64,000 nt of DNA from Thiodubiliella sp900128405. Its GTDB lineage: Bacteria; Pseudomonadota; Gammaproteobacteria; PS1; Pseudothioglobaceae. A program made the position numbers and the translations under genes. Where the stretch lies: assembly GCA_963682085.1 (NCBI GenBank), contig OY821614.1, forward strand, positions 1 to 64,000, given 5' to 3'. Below, one piece after another: positions 21,001 through 25,128 of the stretch. A model generated the notes under the pieces. It searched no databases. It saw only the letters and a list, made by a program, of their open reading frames with translations, and was not told where the DNA came from. The stretch's first letter is position 1. Every line of letters starts with the position of its first letter.

Positions 21001-23263
21001 TATTTAAGGTGACTGTTATTTTAGCACCCACTTTGACAGATTCACTAACAGTAGCAGTAAAGTCAATTTCTGCCCCTTCTTTGTAAACACCAGATGCCGC
21101 ACTGAAAGCAGTAATAGTTGGCGCAACAACATCCACTTTAAAGATTTGACTATTACTAGCAGTATTATTGATATTACCAGCAAGGTCAGTAATAGTTTTA
21201 ACCGAAACAAAAATACTGTCCGCTGAAAGGTCACTTAAATCCGTTTGCTTAATCGCAATAGTTGCTTTGTTATTATTAACATCAAGAGAAGTAACCGTGT
21301 AAACAGACCCTAAATCAGCCTTATTACTGTCACCTTTTTGCAATTGAATCGCATCACCCACCGCCATATTGCTATAAGTTACCTCAAGATAAGCAGTTTT
21401 ATTTACACCAACAAGATTGCCTTCACCTGATTTAATAGCAATGGTTGCCTCAGTAGGAGCAGTGCCATCATATATATAATCATGATGAGCAACACCCCCC
21501 TCTTTATCATTCATAATCTCTGCAGTCGTAGCAGTGGTGGCAGTTATTGTATTAGTAACAACAAATTGAATAGAACTGCTTACATCCTCTGTAAAGTTTT
21601 GAGCCCATGCAACCGTTTTATTAGCATTACTCCAAACAATACCCGCACCCACAACACTAACATCTGTCCAAGTTTTACCACCATCAACAGAACCCCAAAG
21701 TTTTTTACCACCAGATAACGCACCATCCAAAGTAGCACCAATAACCAAAGTGCTATCATTTGTAATAAAATCAGCAACACCTGTATCACTGGTAATAGTG
21801 ATACTTGAAACAATTATTTGTAAACCGTTAAAACGAGTAACAGCATCCGTTGCCATTTCAACAAAATTCCGAGCCTTTTGGTCCATAATAACCGCTTCAT
21901 CATATGCCTTTTGAGCAGCAATAACCGCTTGTTTTTGTGCATCTGTAACAGCATCAGCAGCATTAGCCACCGCATCTTTGGCAATATTTAATGCCTCTGC
22001 TACACTACCAGACTGGTTTTCATCAATAGCAGCAGCAGTGGCAGTTTTATCTGCCTCTGCTTTTGCCTTAACAGCAACAGCACCAATAGCCAGCGTCTCA
22101 AGGGCAGTCTGATCCAAAGCACCATTATTGGCAATAACGCCAGCCATTTTTTCAATTACTTTTTCAAATGTATTGGTAGCAACAGTATCTCTCATACCAG
22201 AAAGTGCAGCAGCAACTTGACCTGCCTGTAATGCTTGCGTATTACTTTCATCACCTAGACTATTAACAGTATCAACATCTGTATTAATCGCACTACCTAA
22301 TAAATTAAACGATGTATTGACTTTTTCATTCCATGTATTGATATCTGTTTCACTTAACACAATAGCCGCAGTAGTTTTATCCACACTAAGAATTTTAGCA
22401 ACTATAGAAGATCGAGCACTAATATTCACTATATTTTCACCTGAATGAATATAAGCAACAGCGAATAAATCACTGTCTAACGCCTCAGAACCCCTAAGTT
22501 CATCTGCATGCTGTATACCAAATTTTATTAATTTTATATAAACAGCCCCTGTGTAGTTAGCATTGTCGCCTGTTAAGGTGATTGTGTATTGACCTTTTTC
22601 GTTAAGTGAGCTAGAGCCTATTGCACCAGTGCCAGTGCCATCGGCTTTATATGCTTTAATTGAGTCGTTTGTGCTGCCATTTATGTATTTTCCTGCTGAG
22701 AAAATTCCTGTAATGATGGTGTCACTATTACCATTACTATTACCATTGCCACCATCACCGCTACTAGAAGCAATCACAACGGCTACAGTCAATAATGCAG
22801 CTACGATATCCATATTTGAAGTAACAACATCGTAGAAACTTTGATCATCACTTGTTTCTACTACACTAGATTCTGTTGAAACAATAGATTGCTCACCATA
22901 AAAATACACAATTTGTGTACCATCTTCTAAAGTAAAGAATGTATCGGCAACAACATAATAAAGCCCACCATTTTCAGTGGGTAGGGAAACTAAGCAAGAT
23001 AAATCAGTAGCACAAACATCAAAATAGTTGTCAAAGATAATAACACTGTCGTCTAGTGCCACTTCTAAATCATTGTCAACCTTCTTGGCAACTAGGTTTA
23101 GTTTTTGGATATCAAAAACTTTAGAGCTCAATTGGTAAACTTTACCTACCTGAGCTTGAATGTGTTGAACACCTTTGGTAACCACCACCACTTCTTTGTT
23201 GAGTTTGTTAGCGACATTTTTTGCTTCAGTTTGTAATACTTTTATTTGCTTTTTCACTTGCAT
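1..23263 (-). CDS. Giant BapA/RTX-type repeat adhesin, type I secreted (3' end outside window)
   Basis: One frame stays open for 7,754 codons from an ATG at 23263 (AAGGA ribosome site 8 nt upstream) and leaves the window, so only the extreme C-terminus is missing. Residues 1-115 resemble the BapA/Bap prefix domain. Residues ~151-172 are a hydrophobic segment (MDIVAALLTVAVVIA) followed by a Gly/Asn linker. Residues ~375-462 are Ala-rich and probably helical. Most of the rest is Ig-like modules, some recognisable as Big_12 (a 'TISSNTSALKVGE..ITFTLSE' pattern). Two lectin-like modules lie at ~6480-7215, an F5/8C (discoidin)-like module at ~7340-7470, and RTX nonapeptides at ~7618-7650, followed by a VCA0849-type secretion signal. 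By family the protein is exported by a type I ABC system and acts in surface adhesion or biofilm; no exporter genes are in the window. The function is inferred, but the architecture is directly visible. Confidence 0.93.
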   Translation of the reverse strand, partial: MQVKKQIKVLQTEAKNVANKLNKEVVVVTKGVQHIQAQVGKVYQLSSKVFDIQKLNLVAKKVDNDLEVALDDSVIIFDNYFDVCATDLSCLVSLPTENGGLYYVVADTFFTLEDGTQIVYFYGEQSIVSTESSVVETSDDQSFYDVVTSNMDIVAALLTVAVVIASSSGDGGNGNSNGNSDTIITGIFSAGKYINGSTNDSIKAYKADGTGTGAIGSSSLNEKGQYTITLTGDNANYTGAVYIKLIKFGIQHADELRGSEALDSDLFAVAYIHSGENIVNISARSSIVAKILSVDKTTAAIVLSETDINTWNEKVNTSFNLLGSAINTDVDTVNSLGDESNTQALQAGQVAAALSGMRDTVATNTFEKVIEKMAGVIANNGALDQTALETLAIGAVAVKAKAEADKTATAAAIDENQSGSVAEALNIAKDAVANAADAVTDAQKQAVIAAQKAYDEAVIMDQKARNFVEMATDAVTRFNGLQIIVSSITITSDTGVADFITNDSTLVIGATLDGALSGGKKLWGSVDGGKTWTDVSVVGAGIVWSNANKTVAWAQNFTEDVSSSIQFVVTNTITATTATTAEIMNDKEGGVAHHDYIYDGTAPTEATIAIKSGEGNLVGVNKTAYLEVTYSNMAVGDAIQLQKGDSNKADLGSVYTVTSLDVNNNKATIAIKQTDLSDLSADSIFVSVKTITDLAGNINNTASNSQIFKVDVVAPTITAFSAASGVYKEGAEIDFTATVSESVKVGAKITVTLNTGATVELVAATEGVTLTGTYTVEAYQSNGSLSVSSFAIDASMPPTDIAGNVMTATTIASNIATDVIIDTIAPIFTSVATGMGIVGQDIAVYDANVSNGDADVEYTIDKTDKFNIDKNTGVVTYKTTPTVATSEADNIVITATDVAGNTKTHNVAITVVDQPVVFITSDKPDGANGVFTLTFTFTEVVSGFEVNDINFGSANTNLTKGTLTPVSATSATNKVFTLTVTPKDALTDGDITVNIAAGVVTSQASGQPNIATSEFIQKFDETLPQVSITSGVLTSDTTPEISGTAEANATIKVVVAGATYTTKATDGTWSIDTSVAPDSGTLAFDENGGNLVSVTAMDVAGNIATVDQTLVIDTVAPSFTTQANMELNNKSDLIINFNENIKTQGGSVEIWNASGNVETVVISNSDINNNTLTINPTNDLSEGSFYLKMASGVITDMAGNDAAAITKDSNQWAFEIKALSTSISLAGTNNTDDAYINAAEKSNAVLSGNIIGDNAVVDKIEFYTVTANNVLTLVSGLTIANVSVDNNRHWSQNLSNIAFVDGTTYKAKIYLKSGSTEVNQYSNAVTFDFSSATLVINAITTNNKINLNDKNADVVISGTSDAIGQTVTVSWDSGTEKTTTVDNSGNWSLTYAANEVPADNSTSKVTAKVTDVAGNPETSVEHLIIIDTIATAKPNIGFATGEDMYVNATETGVNLEISATGMAVGDTIQLKKNGANFGAAHTVSTTEITNGKAVINVAKSDLGSSDNTTAITTTITDVAGNTSDASAILTITVDTAAPTITVKTVGTIAPNSNLAATFSETIARGTGDIVIKESDGTIFETLGIQHANITIGGTDNKTLTINPSANLESGKSYYIEMASGVLTDVAGNNFAGINNSSTWAFNAASLSTTVAWSGANVDVTDGYINTSELSTATITGKITNLSNASGLSISEIKFFSTNSVMHTVSSALINAISIDNAGNWTLANNSNWTSGLNSNAKYTIQVKLSGTLLGNTVNGAGDTSEVTIDTTIVDAPVGTHTVAISNDAGVLDNDRITNDSAVKVSLTLGNNLVLASDETLQVSADGATWVNATGINKAWATADDAVTLIAGTGKTLTARVIDTAGNVTALPLSDNSYTLDTGNPLVTLSTTTDTKNTGNVSVQSSETGTAYLVHSSVVVNVGTTQAMLDTLALANKVNKVTIATANIATDLAATDLEDGVYRVYTVDIAGNVSTASTATVTIDTSSPTAPISLDLANEDDSGSSNSDNLTKETSGLTISGTAEANATVELFNGTTSLGTVTANSSGNFTLDIDLSAGSLHNVTAQATDAAGNVSDVSAVLAITVDTATPTITLETLGHMAPSSNLVATFNETITRGTGDIVIKESGGTIIFETLDIQSANITIGGTDNRTLTINPSTNLESGKSYYIEIASGVLTDVAGNNFAGINDSGTWAFSAASLSTTVAWSGANVSVTDGYINTSELSTATITGKIANLSNVTNLSISEIKFFSTNSVVHTVSSTLINAISIDNAGNWTLANNSDWTSGLNSNTKYTIQVKLSGTLLGHIVNDSGETSEVTIDTTITNAPVGTHTVAISNDAGILGNDRITNDSVVKVSLTLGNNLVLASDEMLQVSANGTDWVVATGSNKVWVTADDAVTLVTGIGNLTARVIDTAGNVTALPLSNNGYTLDTSAPSVLAGTHTVAISNDTGTEGDRITNNGNVKVILTLADDSILASDESLEVSADGINWVVATGSNRVWVTADDAVTLISGTNKTLTARVIDTAGNFTALPLSDNSYTLDTSAPSVLTGTHTVAISGDTGIEGDRITSNGQVKVTLSLANNLILIDGELLEVSANGATWVNATGNNKTWATADNAVTLVIGIGNLTARVIDIAGNVTVLTLSDNSYTLDTGNPLATLSTTTDTKNTGNVSVQSSETGTAYLVHSSVVVNVGTTQAMLDTLVSANKVNKVTIATANTATDLAATDLEDGVYRVYTVDIAGNVSTASTATVTIDTSSPTAPISLDLANEDDSGSSNSDNLTKETSSLTISGTAEANATVELFNGTTSLGTVTANSSGNFTLDIDLLAGSLHEITAQATDAAGNVSDVSAVLAITVDTAVPTITVKTVGTIAPNSNLVATFSETIAKGTGDIVIKESDGTTFATLGIQHANITIGGTDNKTLTINPDTNLESGKSYYIEMASGVLTDVAGNNFAGIDNSSAWTFSAASLSTTVAWSGANVDVTDGYINTSELSTATVTGKVANPNGITGLSISEIKFFSTDSVVHTVSSALINAIIIDNAGNWTLANNSNWTSGLNSNAKYTIQVKLSGTLLGNTVNGAGDTSEVTIDTTITGAPVGMHTVAISNDAGVLDNDRITNDSAVKVSLTLGNNLVLASDETLQVSANGTDWVVTTGSNKTWATIDDAVTLIAGTGKTLTARVIDTAGNVTALPLSDNSYTLDTGNPLVTLSTTTDTKNTANVSVQSSETGTAYLVHSSVVVNVGTTQAMLDTLVSANKVNKVTIATANTATDLAVTDLEDGVYRVYTVDIAGNVSTASTATVTIDTSSPTAPISLDLADEDDSGSSNSDNLTKETSGLTISGTAEANATVELFNGTTSLGTVTANSGGNFTLDIDLSAGSLHNVTAQATDAAGNVSDVSAVLAITVDTATPTITLETLGHMAPSSNLVATFNETITRGTGDIVIKESGGTIIFETLDIQSANITIGGTDNRTLTINPSTNLESGKSYYIEIASGVLTDVAGNNFAGINDSGTWAFSAASLSTTVAWSGANVSVTDGYINTSELSTATITGKIANLSNVTNLSISEIKFFSTNSVVHTVSSTLINAISIDNAGNWTLANNSDWTSGLNSNTKYTIQVKLSGTLLGHIVNDSGETSEVTIDTTITNAPVGTHTVAISNDAGILGNDRITNDSVVKVSLTLGNNLVLASDETLQVSADGINWVNTTGNNKAWETTDDPVTLIAGIGKTLTARVIDTAGNVTALPLSDNSYTLDTGNPLVTLSTTTDTKNTGNVSVQSSETGTAYLVHSSVVVNVGTTQAMLDTLALANKVNKVTIATANTATDLAATDLEDGVYRVYTVDIAGNVSTASTATVTIDTSSPTAPISLDLANEDDSGSSNSDNLTKETSGLTISGTAEANATVELFNGTTSLGTVTANSGGNFTLDIDLSAGSLHNVTAQATDAAGNVSDVSAVLAITVDTATPTITLETLGHMAPSSNLVATFNETITRGTGDIVIKESGGTIIFETLDIQSANITIGGTDNRTLTINPSTNLESGKSYYIEIASGVLTDVAGNNFAGINDSGTWAFSAASLSTTVAWSGANVSVTDGYINTSELSTATVTGKVANPNGITGLSISEIKFFSTDSVVHTVSSALINAISIDNTGNWTLANNSNWTSGLNSNAKYTIQVKLSGTLLGNTVNGSGDASEVTIDTTITGAPVGTHTVAISNDAGVLDNDRITNDSAVKVSLTLGNNLVLASDETLQVSADGATWVNATGINKAWATADDAVTLIAGTGKTLTARVIDTAGNVTALPLSNNSYTLDTGNPLVTLSTTTDTKNTGNVSVQSSETGTAYLVHSSVVVNVGTTQAMLDTLALANKVNKVTIATANIATDLAATDLEDGVYRVYTVDIAGNVSTASTATVTIDTSSPTAPISLDLANEDDSGSSNSDNLTKETSGLTISGTAEANATVELFNGTTSLGTVTANSSGNFTLDIDLLAGSLHEITAQATDAAGNVSDVSAVLAITVDTAVPTITVKTVGTIAPNSNLVATFSETIAKGTGDIVIKESDGTTFATLGIQHANITIGGTDNKTLTINPDTNLESGKSYYIEMASGVLTDVAGNNFAGIDNSSAWTFSAASLSTTVAWSGANVDVTDGYINTSELSTATVTGKVANPNGITGLSISEIKFFSTDSVVHTVSSALINAIIIDNAGNWTLANNSNWTSGLNSNAKYTIQVKLSGTLLGNTVNGAGDTSEVTIDTTITGAPVGMHTVAISNDAGVLDNDRITNDSAVKVSLTLGNNLVLASDETLQVSANGTDWVVTTGSNKTWATIDDAVTLIAGTGKTLTARVIDTAGNVTALPLSDNSYTLDTGNPLVTLSTTTDTKNTANVSVQSSETGTAYLVHSSVVVNVGTTQAMLDTLVSANKVNKVTIATANTATDLAVTDLEDGVYRVYTVDIAGNVSTASTATVTIDTSSPTAPISLDLADEDDSGSSNSDNLTKETSGLTISGTAEANATVELFNGTTSLGTVTANSGGNFTLDIDLSAGSLHNVTAQATDAAGNVSDVSAVLAITVDTATPTITLETLGHMAPSSNLVATFNETITRGTGDIVIKESGGTIIFETLDIQSANITIGGTDNRTLTINPSTNLESGKSYYIEIASGVLTDVAGNNFAGINDSGTWAFSAASLSTTVAWSGANVSVTDGYINTSELSTATITGKIANLSNVTNLSISEIKFFSTNSVVHTVSSTLINAISIDNAGNWTLANNSDWTSGLNSNTKYTIQVKLSGTLLGHIVNDSGETSEVTIDTTITNAPVGTHTVAISNDAGILGNDRITNNSVVKVSLTLGNNLVLATDETLQVSADGINWVNTTGNNKAWETTDDPVTLIAGIGKTLTARVIDTAGNVTALTLSDNGYTLDIVKPTATAVAVTANNNLLKIGDTVIVTLTTDKIVNVIKGDDANTPQYEIMIGGVARQAIYKSGSGSNSLVFEYTVIPGETDTTGGITAGTNKLTANGTSTLKDIAGNDLDLNAVAAASVNTLTVNAIAPVLNTITMDDTELMAGETTTVTFTFSEAVKTEQVIDNLSNTNDLRTWSATGRASDVVIASFDSFVNKDSGIIYNGNHNIIKSTTLINTWIIGNTTDGTARYLVLTLTEKSGGGIEYQEKFIHKSGVSASDITSLTTATSNFSGWVDGEDFYKVSGLNVSTFDIADITSPNGTITNLTVDSSNTVYTATFTPAADTNIDTNIISVGTDWTNEIGNAPVSSKNSDNYKVQTADIVPPDAVDLDPIVGDNPTSSVDASKVQIVAGIAFDADIATPSATDIKEIKVVLGGATLDVVNDKLVLDVDLALDNNHTSDNITIGSITGIDYKYTSSDKTLVISKNDVSNFSTSQVEAIVEAIKLKNTQATPIDGVRTATISYIDEASNEGTSAIATIDVRTNINIVPTIAVNVTGGTSFWVEATVNEATFLSKITDGIKSTGSGPEDIAIQGNAVITFGTNGGFTYASGSVVITSKTPDHIPAVSYLRDGNSSTADDFDQVVLTYSTDAWHHIDEVEIFAVPISDETAPTIAITSNTSALKVGEVAIITFTLSEVSTDFIQNDVIVIGGSLSNFALKTGETRVYTATFTPTANSTIAGAISVANNKFSDAVGNNNIDGADTNNSVSLAIDTEAPTAIVNTISEIAGTDFIININDKANGFIIKGTINGASDGDKVVVTFNSKDYTSVAFTSSGTDWTVDVPADDVSSIAANGSVVAKLVDAAGNASTAKIQDFTVDTLAPVLDSATVNDDTLILTYNEILDAVYVPNISTFTLKVDGSIVTNAFTGDAVINATAKTVTLTLTSAVAIGAVVLISYDDPTIGDDHNTIQDVAGNDAASISNQSVTNNTATPEVNATAITATNATDATKTSILSVGDKIIITVTMSETVMVSTNAGTPTYTINIGGVDRVATYASGSSSNTLIFSYTVADGDTTNTATTGITATTSALALNGGTIKDAVDNATILTTPIVTDNANTITVDALAPTLVEGAEVSGSLFGKAITITEDGGYEDLVVDFTATNTIKATFNIISTSGNKVTASNSTVSYDGTVVGTIAKTVTPTFKDAVDVVVDGTKLTTTGTSGWNSGIFSLESFSANGSVSATAESNREAVMLGLSYTNEDTNYDKINYAIFLTQTSNIDIYEIASGATINTRVAFRITSYNANDTFSIERNDNTITYLKNGTVFYTSLNTSTGNLHLDTSFNTSNSELLNVQIKGSDNNAGSLEITFNNNATQDAVNAITNAVTYTGSAQTVTLSVTDEQGLSNTTASNLTVNTPDTLAPTLDASTALVVTIDENGGSAIGDITKLTITFDGNVNGLTSGTNNTIFTVANIGMSAIWSGTDNTATRILTYTVASGQNGQLAIDETALKESLVTGIQDAAGNAFAYTVNGGNIANIAIDIIVDALAPTLVEGAEVSGSLFGKAITITEDGGYEDLVVDFTATNTINATFNIISTSANKVTASNSTVSYDGTVVGTIAKTVTPTFTDAVDVVVDGTKLTTTGTAGWNSGIFSLESFSANGSVSATAVSNSEAVVLGLSYTNEDANYDKINYAIFLTQTGNIDIYEIASGATINTRVAFRITSYNANDTFSIERNDNTITYLKNGTVFYTSLNTSTGNLHLDTSFNTTNSELLNVQIKGSDNNAGNLEITFNNNATQDAVNAITNAVTYTGSAQTVTLSVTDEQGLSNTTASNLTVNTPDALASTLDASTAPVATIEENGGRATAVMADTKDPTITNVVISGESDNEEENSLKAGDKIIVKVFMSEEVHLTMKDTLNPETTYTIKVDGVDKIATYTSGSDSNILTFDYTVESGVDTTNITSSVNALSLGADTLKDTANRNANLAIDAMVFSRYVLLQQELTVAKKLHIGEVEIMVDGVNVALNKTVNFGNISPHNTWLPAEIVDGKNGNGEGLATSLNSTNGWVQIDLGQLYNINSIKVKSTTGANNIANNPDATNDLVIFTSETSMETSPSISELRNQSNVNEIGITSGINYFNREQKFSTSNIVVKDIIIDNTIPIATMEETAALISADIEIKSNETGTAYLFKDTLDLTNQSLDIFDNYVSNINANTAIKTEISANALTKISTSDLEAGQYHLYIIDTAGNISTESTNALTLKEGNILSNTTISNLVGGTGADTIIGGAGADTLTGNAGADIFYYGKENITGDLESDADTITDFDVTADKLNLIDVILYASGGITDSASLAKYIHAEADTSVATNVKLYIKTQGDSNSDVNETNSNVLINFTVADATAQSLLVTALT
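300..420 (-). other. RTX nonapeptide repeats and start of type I secretion signal
   Basis: Within the giant adhesin the protein reads LVGGTGADTIIGGAGADTL followed by TGNAGADIFYYG and, soon after, DTITDFDVTADKLNLIDV. The GGxGxDxIxG nonapeptides are the calcium-binding RTX type. The ADIFYYG...ITDF...DKLNL block is the usual start of the C-terminal type I secretion target domain. In this family the stop codon normally follows within about 100 residues, so the gene probably ends just beyond the left edge. Confidence 0.88.
780..1260 (-). other. F5/8 type C (discoidin)-like module in the giant adhesin
   Basis: The frame reads SRYVLLQQELTV, then LHIGEVEIMVDGVNVALNKT, then W.PAEIVDGK and GWVQIDLGQLYNINSIKVK. 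This is the succession of motifs seen in discoidin or F5/8C galactose-binding-like domains: RYVRL, GEVEV, NVALGKP, AVDG, WWQVDLG and I..I.V. Such domains usually bind glycans or lipids, so this is a candidate ligand-binding tip near the C-terminus. The assignment rests on motif matching by eye. Confidence 0.7.
1613..3838 (-). repeat. Duplicated 421-aa lectin-like/Ig block in the adhesin (period 1,263 bp)
   Basis: The stretches 1613-2575 and 2876-3838 are near copies at an offset of exactly 1,263 bp. Each encodes a beta-sandwich module with the motifs FSIERNDNTITYLKNGTVFY and INYAIFLT. These resemble concanavalin/LamG-like modules found in other bacterial surface proteins. The offset is a multiple of three, so the frame is kept. 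Confidence 0.85.
12306..15030 (-). repeat. Near-identical second copy of 7377-10100 (offset 4,929 bp)
   Basis: The DNA from about 7377 to 10100 recurs at 12306-15030, offset by 4,929 bp (three array units), with only a few substitutions seen, for example at 9962/14891 and 10005/14934. A third stretch, about 16240-17130, matches the same first-unit sequence over roughly 870 bp. Such identity, synonymous sites included, points to recent unequal crossover or gene conversion within the gene. Confidence 0.85.
15378..16170 (-). repeat. Three 330-bp (110-aa) tandem Ig-like submodules
   Basis: The landmark for 'ARVIDTAGNVTALTLSDN' recurs at about 15378, 15708 and 16038, a strict period of 330 bp. 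Two extra submodules are inserted here relative to the other units, which explains the 2,295-bp gap in the 1,644-bp array. Confidence 0.85.
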
Positions 23264-23687
23264 AGCTTTTCCTTGTTATGTTCGTATGATTTTTAGCCTA
23301 TAGTACTTGTGTATCCTTTTATTTTATTTTTCTTAATTGGAAGTAAATTGTATTTCTATGTTTATCTCTGTCCTAATCTAAAGATAGGAAATGTAAGTGT
23401 AGTACCGATCTTTGACATTTATAGTTAATAGTATTAATAAAACCACTAAGTGGCACTAATTTTATTGTGATAGCAAAAGTTAATGCTATTCACATTCTCT
23501 ATACTTTGGATTGGTGTTAATTTTGCTAATTATATTTACACAAAATTTTTTATGCAATATTATATATAAATTAAAATATATTTGTGTAAGATTTTTAATT
23601 TTTATTATTAGGAGAATGTTGAAAATAAAACCCCCGTAAAACACTCTATTTATAGCAAGACTATAAATATCAACAGTTTAAAAACAA
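23264..23687. other. AT-rich intergenic region upstream of the giant adhesin
   Basis: No open frame is supported here. The adhesin promoter should lie in the part next to 23263; on the minus strand I see a ribosome site (AAGGAAAAGCTATG) but no convincing -35/-10 pair. A 26-bp stretch at 23371 (CCTAATCTAAAGATAGGAAA) has an imperfect relative at 24132 on the other side of the transposase remnant. Confidence 0.5.
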
Positions 23688-24090
23688 ATGACTGTCCAAA
23701 CAGAAATCATCAGCCTAGAGAACCTAGTTCCAACCAATCACATTTATCGTAAATTCATCCAACTCATTGACTTAGAAAAAATAACCAATAAGCACTTAAC
23801 AAGGATTGTTAGCAATAGTATTAATATCCTGTTTAAAGCCTTGTTATTACAACATCTGGAAGCTATTAGCAATAGAGAGTTAGAAAGATTATTACAAGAA
23901 AATAACGCTACCAAAGGTGGCTTATGACCAACAAGCAAAGTTGGGTGTCAAGGGTAAAATAAATTTCGGTCTGGCTTTAAAAAGTATATGAGCGTGGATA
24001 TGCTATCGGGATTGATAACAATATATGTCCCTAAAAAGTTTGTTAATTATTAAAGGCGTAATTTAGAAAATTTATAGTGCCTTGTAGGCT
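23688..24090 (+). pseudogene. IS5-like transposase remnant, deleted and frameshifted
   Basis: The first 77 codons read as a transposase N-terminus (SLENLVPTNHIYRKF ... LEAISNRELERLLQENNA). The frame then meets a stop after KGGL, where the family normally continues into a KWFCGF block. Later pieces persist in shifted frames: AYDQQAKLGVKGKINFG, then KKYMSVDMLSGLI. At least one internal deletion and two frameshifts make it inactive. The family call (IS5-like) is by motif memory. No clear terminal inverted repeats are visible. Confidence 0.75.
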
Positions 24091-24260
24091 TTATGGTGTT
24101 GGTATAATCCGAGGTTTGGTTTATTTATTGCTCTAATCTAGAAATAGAAAATGCAAATTTTGTGATAGCAAATTAGTATTGTATTGAGACCTTTAAATCA
24201 AGGTGTTAAAGAATTTTAGCGTGTCTTAAAATATGGTTTTTGAAAATAGGAGGTAGCGTA

Positions 24261-24287
24261 ATGAGGCTTAACAAGATTTTATTATGA
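24261..24287 (+). other. Eight-codon leader ORF (MRLNKILL) coupled to the L,D-transpeptidase start
   Basis: A strong Shine-Dalgarno (AGGAGG at 24249-24254) sits at ideal distance from an ATG at 24261. That ATG opens only eight codons, and its TGA overlaps the ATG of the next gene in an ATGA arrangement at 24284-24287. The transpeptidase start has no good ribosome site of its own, so it is probably translated by coupling from this minicistron. Confidence 0.55.
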
Positions 24288-24730
24288 TTATCATTAATAT
24301 TGCCCAGCAAAATTTAAGTTTCAAAAACAATTCTTATTTAATTAGCAGTGCTAAAAATGGCGTTGGTGAGCAAGAAGGTTCATTTTGCACGCCAACAGGT
24401 AAGTTTAAAATTGCTGAAAAAATTGGCGATGGATTGCAGGTGGGTGCAGTGTTAGTGGGTAGAGTGCCGACGGGTGAAATCTACACTGCCGAATTGGGCA
24501 GACAATGCCCCGATAGAGATTGGATATTGACGCGTATTCTTTGGCTAGAAGGGCTTGAATTACATAATAAAAATACCCAAGCACGCTATATTTATATTCA
24601 TGGCACGCCTGATGAGGCTTTGATGGGCGTGGTGGGGTCTAAAGGCTGTATTCGACTGCATAATAAAGATATGATCGTGCTATTTGATGCGGTTCAAGTG
24701 GGTGAAAAAGTGGTTATAATTAAGCAATGA
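24284..24730 (+). CDS. L,D-transpeptidase family protein (YkuD domain)
   Basis: The 148-aa protein is a near-minimal YkuD catalytic domain. It carries YIYIHGTPDE, the conserved His, and GSKGCIRLHNKD, with the catalytic Cys in the S.GC.R motif. By family it forms or edits 3-3 peptidoglycan crosslinks or Braun-type attachments. There is no signal peptide or membrane segment, as in the short proteobacterial subfamily sharing the 'TPxGxFxIxExIGDG' N-terminus, so its route to the periplasm is unclear. The rhodanese gene overlaps its stop by 4 nt, and AmpG and NagZ follow, which supports a cell-wall role. The start at 24284 fits the family N-terminus and the coupled leader upstream. Confidence 0.88.
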   Translation: MIIINIAQQNLSFKNNSYLISSAKNGVGEQEGSFCTPTGKFKIAEKIGDGLQVGAVLVGRVPTGEIYTAELGRQCPDRDWILTRILWLEGLELHNKNTQARYIYIHGTPDEALMGVVGSKGCIRLHNKDMIVLFDAVQVGEKVVIIKQ

Positions 24731-25128
24731 ATCAATTAACGCAATATTTACCAAAAAAAGCTCATAAGCGACTGCAAGGCAATCAAGGTGCAGTTTTGAT
24801 TGATGTGCGGACTGAGGCGGAAAATAAATTTGTCGGTAGACCGTTAAATTGTATTTTCGTGCCTTGGGTAGATGAGCCTAATTGGTCGCCATGTCCTGAG
24901 GATTTTATTGCTGCTATTCAGCGTTTTGGTTGTCAACTAGATACAGAAATTATTTTAATTTGTCGCAGTGGTTATCGTTCTAGTGCTGCTGGGCAGTGTT
25001 TAATTGAACGAAATTTTAGCAATGTGGCACATATTGTGAGTGGATTTGAAGGCGACCTTGATGAAAATAATCAGCGTGGTAATATTAACGGTTGGCGTTA
25101 TGATGGTATGCCTTGGAACCAATGTTAG
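24727..25128 (+). CDS. Rhodanese-like sulfurtransferase domain protein
   Basis: This 133-aa single-domain rhodanese has LIDVRTEAENKFVGRP near residue 24 and an active-site loop CRSGYRSSAAG. The Cys would carry the persulfide in sulfur transfer. It is cytoplasmic, with no signal peptide. Its ATG overlaps the preceding stop by 4 nt, so it belongs to the same operon, although sulfur transfer has no obvious link to cell-wall recycling. The substrate cannot be told from sequence. Confidence 0.88.
   Translation: MNQLTQYLPKKAHKRLQGNQGAVLIDVRTEAENKFVGRPLNCIFVPWVDEPNWSPCPEDFIAAIQRFGCQLDTEIILICRSGYRSSAAGQCLIERNFSNVAHIVSGFEGDLDENNQRGNINGWRYDGMPWNQC

Noticed and set aside
129..22835. Many short plus-strand ORFs across the first 23 kb
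   Set aside because: They are the antisense of one uninterrupted minus-strand frame and repeat with its modules. They lack ribosome sites and domain matches.
23688..23927. Intact 79-aa gene
   Set aside because: It is only the front part of a transposase, followed by frameshifted later pieces.
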